Notes under the pieces: generated by a model | The model's input: only the letters and a program-made list of their open reading frames with translations | What the model was told of the DNA's origin: nothing | Databases searched by the model: none | Part shown: piece by piece, positions 24,888 through 33,421 of the stretch | Numbering within the stretch: the first letter of the stretch is position 1 | Layout of the letters: every line of letters starts with the position of its first letter | Origin: Oscillospiraceae bacterium | GTDB taxonomy: Bacteria > Bacillota > Clostridia > Oscillospirales > Butyricicoccaceae | Direction of reading: 5' to 3' | Assembly: GCA_015068445.1 (NCBI GenBank) | Contig: SVKN01000016.1 | Span: 1-38,088 of the forward strand | Length of the DNA: 38,088 nt | Translations under genes and position numbers: made by a program

Positions 24888-26203
24888 TGGACAACGAGCG
24901 TCAGATTGCCCTGAAGGCCCTGCTGTCCTTCCGCAAGGACGGCAGTTGGCCCGACCTGCATCTCAAGCAGCATCTGGACGGCCTTGACGAGAGCAAGGCC
25001 GCCCTCTGCGCCAATATCACCTACGGCGTCCTGCAGCACACGTCGCTGCTGGACTTCTACATCGCGCACTACAGCGCGCTGCCCCTTAAAAAGATCGCGC
25101 CGCTGGTGCTGGAGAGCATGCGCATGGCCGTCTATCAGATGGTCTTTCTGGACCGTATCCCGGTCAGCGCCGCCGTCAACGAATCGGTCAAGCTGATCAA
25201 AAAGACGGGCAACGCCCGCGCCGCCGGCTTCGCAAACGGCGTCTTGCGTGCCATCGGCCGGGAAAAGGACGCGCTGCCTCCCGTGGCGCTGCCCACGGTT
25301 GCTGAGACGCTTGCGGTCCGGTACAGCCATCCCCGCTGGATGGTGGAGCGCTTCCTGAAGCTATTCGGCAGGGAAGAGACCGAGCGCCTGCTGGCGGCCG
25401 ACAACGCGCCAGCCCCCGCCGTTCTCCGCGTCAATACGCAGAAGGGCTCGGCGGAGCAGTTCGCTGCGGACTGCGAAGCGCTCACCGGCGAAGCGCCCGT
25501 CCCTGTGGAGGGGCTTGACAACGCTTTCACCGTTACTAAAACTTCTGCGCTGCTCAAAAGCGATCTGTTCCTGGACGGCCGCTTTTCCGTCCAGGACACG
25601 TCCTCTCAGCTGGCCGTCCGCGTCCTCGATCCGAGGCCCGGCGACCGTCTGCTCGACGTCTGCGCTGCCCCCGGCGGCAAATCGATGCTGGCGGCGCAGT
25701 ATATGGAGGACCGCGGCGAGGTGATTGCCTGCGATCTCTACCCCCACAAGGTCGACCTGATCGACGAGGCGGCCAGACGGCTGGGACTCGCCGCTGTTCA
25801 GGCGCTCTGTAAAGACGCGACCCTTGACACCCCGCAATGGGCCGGACGCTTCGACCGCGTCCTCTGCGACGTCCCCTGTTCGGGTCTCGGCGTCATCCGC
25901 AAGAAGCCCGATATCCGCTATAAGGACGAAAAGGAGCTGGCCTCGCTTCCGCCGCTGCAGCGCACGATCCTGCGGAACGCCGCCGCCTGCGTCAGACCCG
26001 GCGGCAGGCTGCTCTATTCCACCTGCACGATCCTGCCCGAGGAAAACGAGGACAACGTCCGCGATTTTCTCTCAAAGCACGGCGATTTCGCCCTCGTGCC
26101 CTTCGCCTGGCGCGGCCGCGAAACGGACGGCATGATCACGCTGCTGCCCCATCGAGACGGCTCCGACGGCTTTTTCATCGCTCTGCTGGAAAGGAGAGCA
26201 TAG
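24887..26203 (+). CDS. rsmB: 16S rRNA (cytosine967-C5)-methyltransferase RsmB
   Basis: RsmB methylates C967 of 16S rRNA. The 438-residue product has a NusB-like RNA-binding domain (about 1-140) and a C-terminal SAM domain. The latter has the SAM loop DVCAAPGGKS, motif IV cysteine Cys331 in DVPCSGLG and catalytic Cys380 in YSTCT. The start overlaps the previous stop by one base (TGATG). rlmN follows immediately, forming an rRNA-modification pair. Confidence 0.95.
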   Translation: MDNERQIALKALLSFRKDGSWPDLHLKQHLDGLDESKAALCANITYGVLQHTSLLDFYIAHYSALPLKKIAPLVLESMRMAVYQMVFLDRIPVSAAVNESVKLIKKTGNARAAGFANGVLRAIGREKDALPPVALPTVAETLAVRYSHPRWMVERFLKLFGREETERLLAADNAPAPAVLRVNTQKGSAEQFAADCEALTGEAPVPVEGLDNAFTVTKTSALLKSDLFLDGRFSVQDTSSQLAVRVLDPRPGDRLLDVCAAPGGKSMLAAQYMEDRGEVIACDLYPHKVDLIDEAARRLGLAAVQALCKDATLDTPQWAGRFDRVLCDVPCSGLGVIRKKPDIRYKDEKELASLPPLQRTILRNAAACVRPGGRLLYSTCTILPEENEDNVRDFLSKHGDFALVPFAWRGRETDGMITLLPHRDGSDGFFIALLERRA

Positions 26204-26204
26204 C

Positions 26205-27272
26205 ATGAACGACCTGATCCCCATCAACTCCCTGCGTTTCGAGGAGCTGGAGCGGAAGCTCACGGAGCTGGGCCTGCCCCGGTACCGCGCCGGGCAGATC
26301 TTCCGCTGGCTGACGCTGGGCGTCACGTCCTTCGACGAGATGACCGACATCGGCAAGGACCTGCGCGCAAAGCTGGCCGAGGTCTTTTACATCGAAAAGC
26401 TTGAGATCATCACGAAGCAGGAGTCCCGTCAGGACGGGACCATCAAATACCTCTTCGGCCTGCGCGACGGCAACAGCATCGAGAGCGTCCTGATGCAGTA
26501 TAAGCACGGCAACAGCATCTGCATCTCCACCCAGGCCGGGTGCAAGATGGGCTGCGTCTTCTGCGCCTCCTTTGAAAAGGGCCGCACGCGCAACCTGACG
26601 GCGGGGGAGATCCTGCTGCAGGTGATCAACGCCCAGAAGGATTCCGGGCGCAAGATCTCGAACATCGTCCTCATGGGCACGGGCGAGCCCCTTGACAACT
26701 ACGACAACGTCATGGCGTTCCTGGACCTCGTGTCCCACGAAAAGGGCCTCAACATCGGCATGCGCCACATTTCGCTGTCCACCTGCGGTCTCGTGCCGCG
26801 GATCTACGATCTGGCGGAGCAGAAGCGCCAGCTGACGCTCTCCATCTCGCTGCATGCCCCCAACGACGAGCTTCGCTCCACGCTCATGCCGGTCAACCGC
26901 CGCTATGACGTGCACACGCTCATCAAGGCATGCCGCGATTATTTCGACAAGACCGGCCGCCGCATCTCCTTCGAGTACGCCATGATCGCGGGCGTCAACG
27001 ACACCCGCGAATGCGCGCTCCAGCTCTGCGAGCTGCTGCGCGGCTTTCACTGCCATATCAACCTGATCCCCCTCAACCACGTGGAGGGGAGCCCTCTGAA
27101 GCCCTCGAAAAAGGAGGATCTGCAAGCGTTCCAGAGCCTCCTGGAAAGCCGTCACTTCACCGTCACGGTGCGGCGGCACCTGGGCAGCGACATCGACGCA
27201 TCCTGCGGCCAGCTGCGCCGCCGGATGGTGCGGGAAGGACTGACTGATCATGCAAACCTGGACCATAACTGA
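26205..27272 (+). CDS. rlmN: Dual-specificity RNA methyltransferase RlmN
   Basis: RlmN is a radical-SAM enzyme that methylates C2 of A2503 in 23S rRNA and of A37 in some tRNAs. The 355-residue product has CxxxCxxC at Cys113, Cys117 and Cys120 and the conserved GTGEPLDNYDNV segment. The late cysteine Cys334 in DIDASCGQLR takes part in the ping-pong methyl transfer. Its last 23 bases overlap the start of the PP2C phosphatase gene. Confidence 0.96.
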   Translation: MNDLIPINSLRFEELERKLTELGLPRYRAGQIFRWLTLGVTSFDEMTDIGKDLRAKLAEVFYIEKLEIITKQESRQDGTIKYLFGLRDGNSIESVLMQYKHGNSICISTQAGCKMGCVFCASFEKGRTRNLTAGEILLQVINAQKDSGRKISNIVLMGTGEPLDNYDNVMAFLDLVSHEKGLNIGMRHISLSTCGLVPRIYDLAEQKRQLTLSISLHAPNDELRSTLMPVNRRYDVHTLIKACRDYFDKTGRRISFEYAMIAGVNDTRECALQLCELLRGFHCHINLIPLNHVEGSPLKPSKKEDLQAFQSLLESRHFTVTVRRHLGSDIDASCGQLRRRMVREGLTDHANLDHN

Positions 27273-27987
27273 CGTAGGCGTGTCTCGCCAGAACAGCCCC
27301 AACGAGGACAGTCTCCTGCTGGAGACCATGACGGACGGCAGCCTGCTTGCAGCCGTGTGCGACGGCATGGGCGGCGCCAACGCGGGCGAAGTGGCCAGCT
27401 CCATGGCTGCCGAGGCCTTCCGCACCGTGTACGGCAGCAAGTTCTCCCGCTGGGACCAGAAGGACGCCCGCAGGCGTCTGGCGTCCGCCGTGGACGAGGC
27501 CAACCGCCGCGTCTTCGACGCCGCGCTGGAGCAGCCGAAGCTCAAGGGCATGGGCACCACCGTAGTGGCCGCCGCCATCCGCGACGACGGAAAGGCCGTC
27601 ATCTGCAACGTGGGCGACAGCCGCGCCTATCATCTCACCGAGTACGGCATCAGCCAGATCACCTCCGACCACTCTCTGGTCAACGAGATGCTCCTCCGCG
27701 GCGAGATCACGAAGGGGGAGGCGCACCGCCACCCCAGCCGCAACCTGATCACCCGCGCCATCGGCGTCGATCCCGAGGTGCAGTGTGACACGTATTACTG
27801 CACGATCAGAAAAGGCGAATACATCCTGCTGTGCAGCGACGGTCTGCACGATCAGGTCAGCGAGCCGGAGATCTATTACGAGGTCTTCGAGTCCGGCCAC
27901 CCCGAGGAGGCCTGCGCCAATCTGGTGCAGGTGGCCAACAACCGCGGCGGCCGCGACAACATCAGCATCATTCTGATCGCAGTATGA
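27250..27987 (+). CDS. prpC: PP2C-type serine/threonine phosphatase PrpC/Stp
   Basis: The phosphatase reverses phosphorylation by the neighbouring PrkC kinase. The 245-residue product has the PP2C metal-binding motifs: DVGVSRQNSPNED, CDGMGGANAGEVAS with Asp38, then NVGDSRAY, CSDGLHDQV and GRDNISI. The ATG at 27250 lies inside the end of rlmN, 23 bases before its stop, so translation is coupled. prkC follows 10 bases downstream. Confidence 0.95.
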   Translation: MQTWTITDVGVSRQNSPNEDSLLLETMTDGSLLAAVCDGMGGANAGEVASSMAAEAFRTVYGSKFSRWDQKDARRRLASAVDEANRRVFDAALEQPKLKGMGTTVVAAAIRDDGKAVICNVGDSRAYHLTEYGISQITSDHSLVNEMLLRGEITKGEAHRHPSRNLITRAIGVDPEVQCDTYYCTIRKGEYILLCSDGLHDQVSEPEIYYEVFESGHPEEACANLVQVANNRGGRDNISIILIAV

Positions 27988-27997
27988 GGTAATCGAC

Positions 27998-30091
27998 ATG
28001 GATAAAATGATCGGAAAAATGCTCGACAACCGCTACGAGCTGCTGGAGGTCATCGGCGTCGGCGGCATGGCGGTGGTCTACAAGGCGAAATGTCACCGCC
28101 TCAACCGCTACGTGGCCGTCAAGATCCTCAAGGATGAGTATGCCCGGGACGAGGAGTTCCGCAAGCGGTTCTTCGACGAGTCTCAGGCCGTCGCCATGCT
28201 GTCCCATCCCAATATCGTCAGCGTCTACGACGTCTCCCAGTCCGACGGCATCGACTACATCGTCATGGAGCTCATCGACGGCATCACGCTGAAGGACTAT
28301 CTCGTGCGCCGCGGACCGCTGTCCTGGCGTGAGACCACGTTCTTCTCGCTCCAGATCGCCAAGGCGCTGGAGCACGCCCACAGCCGCGACATCATCCACC
28401 GTGACATCAAGCCCCAGAACATCATGCTGCTGCGCGACGGCACCGTCAAGGTGGCCGATTTCGGCATCGCGCACCACGTTTCCAGCAAAACGGATTATTC
28501 CAAGGGCGAGGCCATCGGTTCCGTCCACTACGTCTCGCCGGAGCAGGCGAGAGGCAGCATCATCGACAACCGCTCCGACCTCTATTCCTTCGGCGTCGTC
28601 ATGTATGAGATGCTCACGGGCAGGCTGCCCTTCGAGGGCAACACGCCCATGGAGGTCGCCATCCAGCATATCAATTCCATCCCGCTGCTGCCCAGCGATT
28701 ACGTCGCCGGCATCCCCAAGGCGCTTGAGGCCATCACCATGAAGGCCATGAGCCCTCAGCCCTCACGCCGCTATTCCTCGGCCTCCGAGATGATCGCCGA
28801 CCTGGAGCGCTTCAAAAGCGACCCCTCCATGTCCATCGAGATCGAAAACGCCGTTCTCGACCCGGAGGACCCCGACCAGCAGCCCAGCGAGATGGACGCG
28901 ACCATCAAGATCGCCAACACCGGCCAGGTGCAGAAAAAGGACGTCCCCGTCACCGACGAGCCGACGAAGCCCGTCAAGCTCAGACACGAGGCCGACAAGC
29001 GGGAGGAGCCGGAGGAGGACGACGATGCGGATGAGCGCCGCGGCGTCCACCCCATCGTTTTCGCGCTGATCGCCGTGGCGCTGCTGTTCGGCCTCGCCGT
29101 TTTTGGCGCTTACCGCCTGCTGACGCCCTTCGGCGGCACCGATGAAAAGATCGTGCTGCAGGTCCCCGCACTGGAGGGCAAGCTGTACGCCGACGTGATG
29201 AACAGCCCTGAGACGTACTCCGGCTTCGATATCAAGGTCGACGAGGAGATGAACAGCGACGATGCCGCGGGCACGATCCTCAGCCAGAAGCCCGAGGCCG
29301 GGAAACCCGTCAGCGAGGGCACGGCTGTCCATATCACCGTCAGCCTCGGCCCCAAAACGCTGACGCTGGACGATTATTCTCAGATGAACGGCCGCAGCGT
29401 CATGGTCATCCTCGACCGGCTGGGGCTGAAGGCCACCGAGGAAAAGGTCTTCTCCGACGACGTGGAGGAGGGCCTCGTCGTTGAGACGATTCCCGCCGCC
29501 AAAACGGTCGTCAAGGCCGGCAGCGCCGTCACCGTGCGCGTCAGCAAGGGCCGCGAGTTCCCGCCGCTTACCGTGCCCAATCTCGTGGGCATGACGCTGG
29601 AGGAGGCGGAAAAGACGCTGAAGGAGCTCAAGCTGACCATCGGCACCGCCACCCAGACCGAAAGCGACGAGCAGGCCCCCGGCTGCATCATCTTCCAGTC
29701 CCTGGACGAGGGGACAGAGGTGGAGGAGGGCGCCGTGATCAACGTGCACGTGGCCATGAAGAAGGACAAGGAGCCCGACGCCACCACGGAGCCCGACAAG
29801 CCCTCTCACACCACGAAGCCTGAGGAGCCCTCTACGGGTGAGGAGAAGCCGCCCTTCCTGATCCCCGAGATCAAGGTCGACTACCGCGTCAGGCTCGACG
29901 ACGAGCTGGCGGGCGACATCCAGCTGATGGTCGCCATCGACAAGACGGTCGTCTACAACGCCGTCCATAAAGCCGATGAGCTTTACGTCACCGTCCCCAT
30001 CAAGGCCCAGGAGGGCCCGCACACCGTGACAGTCTACCAGAACGGCAAGGTCACCACGCAGGAAACGGTCGAGTTTTATGACAGACACTAA
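27998..30091 (+). CDS. prkC: PASTA-domain serine/threonine kinase PrkC
   Basis: This transmembrane kinase senses peptidoglycan fragments; in Bacillus it is linked to spore germination and stationary-phase signalling. The 697-residue product has a glycine loop (GVGGMA, 20-25), Lys42, HRD at 134-136, DFG at 154-156, an acidic juxtamembrane linker and one membrane helix (353-374). Three PASTA repeats cover about 386-455, 456-523 and 524-594. A Thr/Pro/Glu-rich spacer (about 597-630) and a final roughly 70-residue beta-rich domain follow. Coupled to prpC upstream; its end overlaps rsgA by 14 bases. Confidence 0.96.
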   Translation: MDKMIGKMLDNRYELLEVIGVGGMAVVYKAKCHRLNRYVAVKILKDEYARDEEFRKRFFDESQAVAMLSHPNIVSVYDVSQSDGIDYIVMELIDGITLKDYLVRRGPLSWRETTFFSLQIAKALEHAHSRDIIHRDIKPQNIMLLRDGTVKVADFGIAHHVSSKTDYSKGEAIGSVHYVSPEQARGSIIDNRSDLYSFGVVMYEMLTGRLPFEGNTPMEVAIQHINSIPLLPSDYVAGIPKALEAITMKAMSPQPSRRYSSASEMIADLERFKSDPSMSIEIENAVLDPEDPDQQPSEMDATIKIANTGQVQKKDVPVTDEPTKPVKLRHEADKREEPEEDDDADERRGVHPIVFALIAVALLFGLAVFGAYRLLTPFGGTDEKIVLQVPALEGKLYADVMNSPETYSGFDIKVDEEMNSDDAAGTILSQKPEAGKPVSEGTAVHITVSLGPKTLTLDDYSQMNGRSVMVILDRLGLKATEEKVFSDDVEEGLVVETIPAAKTVVKAGSAVTVRVSKGREFPPLTVPNLVGMTLEEAEKTLKELKLTIGTATQTESDEQAPGCIIFQSLDEGTEVEEGAVINVHVAMKKDKEPDATTEPDKPSHTTKPEEPSTGEEKPPFLIPEIKVDYRVRLDDELAGDIQLMVAIDKTVVYNAVHKADELYVTVPIKAQEGPHTVTVYQNGKVTTQETVEFYDRH

Positions 30092-30965
30092 CGAATATGG
30101 CGTCGTGCTCAAGGGCATCGGCGGCTTCTACTACGTCCTGCGGGACGGCAAGGTCTACGAGTGCAAGGCGGGCGGCCGCCTGCGCCTGGGTGATATCTCG
30201 CCCGTGGCGGGGGACCGGGTCACGTTTGAGCTCAGCGGCGAGGACGGCCTGATCACCTCCATCCGCAGGCGCAAGAACAGCCTGACCCGCCCGCCGGTGG
30301 CCAACATCGACCGCCTCTTCATCGTCGCCTCCAGCGCCCCGCCGGCTGCCGATCCCACGCTGATCGACACCGTCACGGTCATCGCCCTGTGGCAGGATAT
30401 CGAGCCGATCATCCTGCTCAACAAGATCGACGTGGACCCCAGCGACGAGCTGTACGCGACGTACACCAGCGCGGGCTTCCGTGTGCTGCGCGTCTCCGCC
30501 CTGACCGGAGAGGGGATCGACGAGGTGCGCGCCCTTGCGCGCACGGGCATCTCCTGCTTTACGGGCAACTCCGGCATCGGAAAGTCGAGCATCCTCAACT
30601 GCCTCATGCCGGAGCGCGATCTTCTCGTGGGGCGCATCAGCAAAAAGATCGCCCGCGGCCGCAACACCACCCGTCAGAGCGAGCTGTTCCCCTGCGGCGA
30701 GGGCTTCGTCATCGACACGCCGGGCTTTTCCGCCTTTGAGATCACCAAGGACGACGACGTCCGCAAGGAGCAGCTGCAGCATTATTTCCCCGAGATCACC
30801 GACTATTTCGACAAATGCCGCTTTGCGGGCTGCGCCCATATCAGGGAGCCCGGCTGCGCCGTGCGCCAGCGCGTCAAAGAGGGCCTGATCCCGAAGACAC
30901 GCTACCTCAGCTACTGCAAGATCTACGAGGACTTGGCCCGCATCAAGGACTGGGAGAGGAAATGA
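30078..30965 (+). CDS. rsgA: Ribosome small-subunit-dependent GTPase RsgA
   Basis: RsgA is a circularly permuted GTPase that checks 30S subunit maturation. The 295-residue product has an N-terminal OB fold, then motifs in permuted order: NKID at 115-118, P-loop GNSGIGKS at 163-170, and DTPG at 213-216. A C-terminal zinc knuckle uses Cys247, Cys252, His254 and Cys260. It overlaps the prkC end. In Bacillus and many Firmicutes rpe and thiN follow; here a GNAT gene does. Confidence 0.96.
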   Translation: MTDTNEYGVVLKGIGGFYYVLRDGKVYECKAGGRLRLGDISPVAGDRVTFELSGEDGLITSIRRRKNSLTRPPVANIDRLFIVASSAPPAADPTLIDTVTVIALWQDIEPIILLNKIDVDPSDELYATYTSAGFRVLRVSALTGEGIDEVRALARTGISCFTGNSGIGKSSILNCLMPERDLLVGRISKKIARGRNTTRQSELFPCGEGFVIDTPGFSAFEITKDDDVRKEQLQHYFPEITDYFDKCRFAGCAHIREPGCAVRQRVKEGLIPKTRYLSYCKIYEDLARIKDWERK

Positions 30966-30968
30966 TTT

Positions 30969-31499
30969 ATGGAAACCATCGTCACCGAACGCCTGATCCT
31001 CCGCGGCTGGAGGCCTGAGGACGCCCGGGACCTTTACGAATACGCCAAAGACCCCGAGGTCGGCCCCAACGCCGGCTGGAAGCCTCACGAGAGCCTGCAG
31101 GAGTCCGTCGGCATCCTCCAGAGCTTCATCAATCAGAACAACGTCTGGGCCATCGAGCTCAGGGAGACCGGGCGCGTCATCGGCTCCTTCGGCGTCCATC
31201 GGGACGAGATGCGGAACAATCCCCGCGCCCGGATGCTGGGCTACGTCATCGGCAGGCCCTGGTGGGGCCATGGCTACGCCGGCGAGGCGGCCAACGCCGT
31301 GATCGATTATGTCTTTGCCTCCGGCGAGATCGACCTGCTGTCGATCCATCATTTCGGCTTCAATCCCCGGTCCGGCCGAGTGGCGCAGAAGCTGGGCTTC
31401 ACCAGAGAGGGCGAGCTGGCGGACGCCCGCGTGCTGTACGACGGCCGCGTCACCTCCGCCGTCTGCTACCGCCTCAAACGGTCCGACCGCGTCAAATAA
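30969..31499 (+). CDS. GNAT family N-acetyltransferase (RimJ/RimL-like)
   Basis: This 176-residue acetyltransferase has the RimJ/RimL layout: ETIVTERLILRGWRPEDA at the start, the IELRETGRVIGSFGV strand pair, the acetyl-CoA loop region RPWWGHGYAGEAANAVIDY, and the NPRSGRVAQKLGF helix. Such enzymes acetylate protein N-termini or small amines; the substrate is unknown. It lies 3 bases behind rsgA, in the place where rpe is expected. Confidence 0.88.
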   Translation: METIVTERLILRGWRPEDARDLYEYAKDPEVGPNAGWKPHESLQESVGILQSFINQNNVWAIELRETGRVIGSFGVHRDEMRNNPRARMLGYVIGRPWWGHGYAGEAANAVIDYVFASGEIDLLSIHHFGFNPRSGRVAQKLGFTREGELADARVLYDGRVTSAVCYRLKRSDRVK

Positions 31500-31502
31500 C
31501 GC

Positions 31503-31530
31503 ACCCTTCGCCGCGCTCCCGCATAAGATA
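31503..31530 (+). promoter_or_regulatory. Candidate mother-cell (sigma-K/sigma-E-like) promoter before spoVM
   Basis: AC at 31503-31504, a 17-base spacer and CATAAGATA (31522-31530) match the sigma-K consensus AC-N17-CATANNNTA completely. The -10 also matches the sigma-E form CATACAMT at 6 of 8, but no sigma-E -35 is at the right distance. It would drive the 42-aa gene and spoVM. The consensus is short, so chance occurrence is possible. Confidence 0.4.
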
Positions 31531-31558
31531 GACCAGATCACGCGGGGGAGGCGATGGG

Positions 31559-31687
31559 ATGAGATGCGGAGGCGGCTTCCGCCTGCTGGCGATCGCCGTG
31601 TTTGCCGCCGTGCTGGCCGCGCTGCTGCCCCTGTGGATGATGTTCTGGATCCTGTGCGGGATCATCGCCTGGATCTGTCTGCTGTAG
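31559..31687 (+). CDS. Small hydrophobic membrane protein, 42 residues
   Basis: This short open frame encodes 42 residues starting MRCGGGFRLL and ending IIAWICLL. It is almost entirely hydrophobic from residue 8 on, with a proline at position 24 that could separate two membrane-embedded segments, and three cysteines (3, 33, 40). A strong GGGGGAGG site at 31544-31551 lies 7 bases before the ATG. spoVM starts 14 bases after its stop. I do not recognise the family. The good ribosome-binding site and placement beside spoVM argue it is a real, probably sporulation-related gene. Confidence 0.65.
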   Translation: MRCGGGFRLLAIAVFAAVLAALLPLWMMFWILCGIIAWICLL

Positions 31688-31701
31688 GGGAGGGCTGCTT
31701 T

Positions 31702-31767
31702 GTGAAGATCGTCGTGATTAAACCGCCGAAGGCGCTGGCACGGCTGATGAAAAAGCTGATCAAATGA
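31702..31767 (+). CDS. spoVM: Stage V sporulation protein SpoVM
   Basis: SpoVM is a tiny amphipathic peptide that binds the curved outer forespore membrane and anchors SpoIVA, founding the spore coat. The 21-residue product reads MKIVVIKPPKALARLMKKLIK after its GTG start. It aligns without gaps to the start of B. subtilis SpoVM (26 residues): Lys2, Ile6, Lys7, Pro9 and Lys10 are the same, including the proline important for membrane insertion. It is five residues shorter at the C-terminus. GGGGAGGG (31687-31694) lies 7 bases upstream. The position, downstream of prpC-prkC-rsgA, is the same as in B. subtilis. Confidence 0.85.
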   Translation: MKIVVIKPPKALARLMKKLIK

Positions 31768-31779
31768 TCCATTTACCTT

Positions 31780-31808
31780 GGCCGCGGCCTTGCCGCGGCT
31801 CTTTTTTT
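31780..31808 (+). terminator. Rho-independent terminator after spoVM
   Basis: A 9-base-pair GC-rich stem (31780-31788 with 31792-31800, one G-T pair), a 3-base loop, then C and T7 (31802-31808). It lies 12 bases past the spoVM stop. Confidence 0.85.
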
Positions 31809-31812
31809 ATGC

Positions 31813-31841
31813 GAATAATCCGAAATCGGGCCTCATATCCT
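31813..31841 (+). promoter_or_regulatory. Candidate sigma-E promoter for sipL-spoIVA
   Basis: GAATAAT (31813-31819) matches the sigma-E -35 KMATATT at 6 of 7. After a 14-base spacer, CATATCCT (31834-31841) matches CATACAMT at 6 of 8. It sits immediately behind the spoVM terminator and 33 bases before the next ATG. spoIVA is sigma-E-controlled in Bacillus, which agrees. Confidence 0.5.
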
Positions 31842-31873
31842 TCAGTGAAAACAAATCCGAAAGGTTGGGAACT

Positions 31874-33403
31874 ATGGAGGTCATCAAAAATACGCTGGAC
31901 CACTTCGGCGCCCTGCGCCGCAGCGGTGAGATCATAGAGGAGACGCAGACCGTCATCATCTCCGACGTCAGCCCCGATGTGCTGCAGATCCTCTGCGCCC
32001 GGGGCGCCGTGTCTCTGCAGGAAAAAAGCTGTCAGGACGGCGAGCTGCGTCTCAGCGGCGCCGTATCCTGCCGCGTCGCATACCTGTCCACCGAGGGGAA
32101 GGAGCCGTATTTCGTCACGTCATCGATCCCATTCGCGTTCAGCCGCCCGATCGAGGGGATGGAGCCGGGCGATCAGGCGCTGTGCGCCGTGCGCCTGCTG
32201 TCGCTGACGTCATCGGCAGTCAACCCGCGCAAGCTGTCCCTGCGGGCGCAGCTGCAGGTCTGCGTCACGCTGTACAGCCGCAGAAGCGACGAATATGTGT
32301 CCGAGCTTCGCTCCGAGGACGGGGATGGCGTCTATTCCCGCACGGCGGGCGACCGCATCTCGCCCGTCGTCGCCGTCTGCGAAAAGCGTATGGTCGTCAG
32401 CGACGAGCTGCGCCTCAGTGACGGCGGTCCGGACGAGGGCAGCTTCATCCTCCACAGCGACGTCAACTGGGTCACGGAGGACGTCCGCGTCCTGCCCGGC
32501 AAGCTGATGCTCCGCGGCCGCGCCGACGTGACGCTGTCCACCATGGGCCGAAGCGGCGTATATGAGGGCCGCAGCCGCTACGCCGTGCCCTTTTCCCAGA
32601 TCGTCGAGTGCGACGAGGTCCGCCCTGAGGACCGCGTGGACGTCAGATGCGAGCCTGTCTGGGAGGAGCTGGAGCTGAAAACGGGCCCTGACGGCTCGCC
32701 TGTCCTCGATTTCTCGCTGGCCGCTGCCACCCAGTGCGTCATCCGGCGAGAGCTGGCGCTCAGCGCCGTCCGCGACGCCTTCAGCACCGACTGGAGCCTC
32801 CGGACGGAGACGCTGCAGCTGGCGCTGCCCCGGCCCGAGCCCACGGTCGTCACGGCGGCCGTGGAACAGACCGCGGAGCTCGATCAGGCTGCTGAGCGCG
32901 TGGAGGAGGCGCACGCCGCCGCCCCCTGCGTCGCGCTGACAAAAGGCGAACGCGAGCTCAGGCCGCAGTTCGAGCTGACGCTGATCTGCCGCGGGTCCGA
33001 CGGCACGGTCTTCACCTGCGGCAGGCGCTTCACCGCGTCCTGCGCGCTCCCGGAACCGTCTGCGGAGGACTGCTGGTGCGAGATCGAATGCGGCGAGCCC
33101 TCAGCCGCGCTGAACGGGGAGGGCGAGGTCAGCGTGCGCTTCGAGGTCAGACTCAGATGCTTCGGCATCGCGGGGGAGACTGTACCGCTGCTGTCCTCCT
33201 GTGCCCTCGACAGATCATCCCCGCGGGAGCATACCGGCCGTCCGTCGCTGCTGGTCCGCCCCGTCGACGGCAGGCAGACCGTCTGGGAGCTGGCCCGCGA
33301 CTGCGTCACATCGCCGCAGCTGGTGGCCGCGGCCAACAAAACAGGGATCGAGGACCGCCTGCCGGAGGGCAGCCTCGTTCTGATCCCCTTCCGCAACCGC
33401 TGA
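31874..33403 (+). CDS. sipL: DUF3794 and LysM domain protein, SipL-like spore coat morphogen
   Basis: The 509-residue product has DUF3794 regions (about 25-120 and 170-290), a less conserved middle, and a C-terminal LysM domain (about 462-506, with VDGRQTVWELARD and LPEGSLVLIPF). This is the architecture of Clostridioides difficile SipL, whose LysM domain binds SpoIVA during coat assembly. spoIVA is the next gene, 18 bases on, supporting the same role. The ATG at 31874 begins MEVIKNTLDHFGAL. The frame is open further upstream, but that region contains the terminator and promoter. No signal peptide, consistent with a mother-cell cytosolic protein. Confidence 0.82.
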   Translation: MEVIKNTLDHFGALRRSGEIIEETQTVIISDVSPDVLQILCARGAVSLQEKSCQDGELRLSGAVSCRVAYLSTEGKEPYFVTSSIPFAFSRPIEGMEPGDQALCAVRLLSLTSSAVNPRKLSLRAQLQVCVTLYSRRSDEYVSELRSEDGDGVYSRTAGDRISPVVAVCEKRMVVSDELRLSDGGPDEGSFILHSDVNWVTEDVRVLPGKLMLRGRADVTLSTMGRSGVYEGRSRYAVPFSQIVECDEVRPEDRVDVRCEPVWEELELKTGPDGSPVLDFSLAAATQCVIRRELALSAVRDAFSTDWSLRTETLQLALPRPEPTVVTAAVEQTAELDQAAERVEEAHAAAPCVALTKGERELRPQFELTLICRGSDGTVFTCGRRFTASCALPEPSAEDCWCEIECGEPSAALNGEGEVSVRFEVRLRCFGIAGETVPLLSSCALDRSSPREHTGRPSLLVRPVDGRQTVWELARDCVTSPQLVAAANKTGIEDRLPEGSLVLIPFRNR

Positions 33404-33421
33404 AAGAAAAGGAGCCTGACG

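Noticed and set aside
31500..31873. Non-coding RNA in the gap between the GNAT gene and sipL
   Set aside because: The stretch is accounted for by two small genes with good ribosome-binding sites, one terminator and promoter-like elements.
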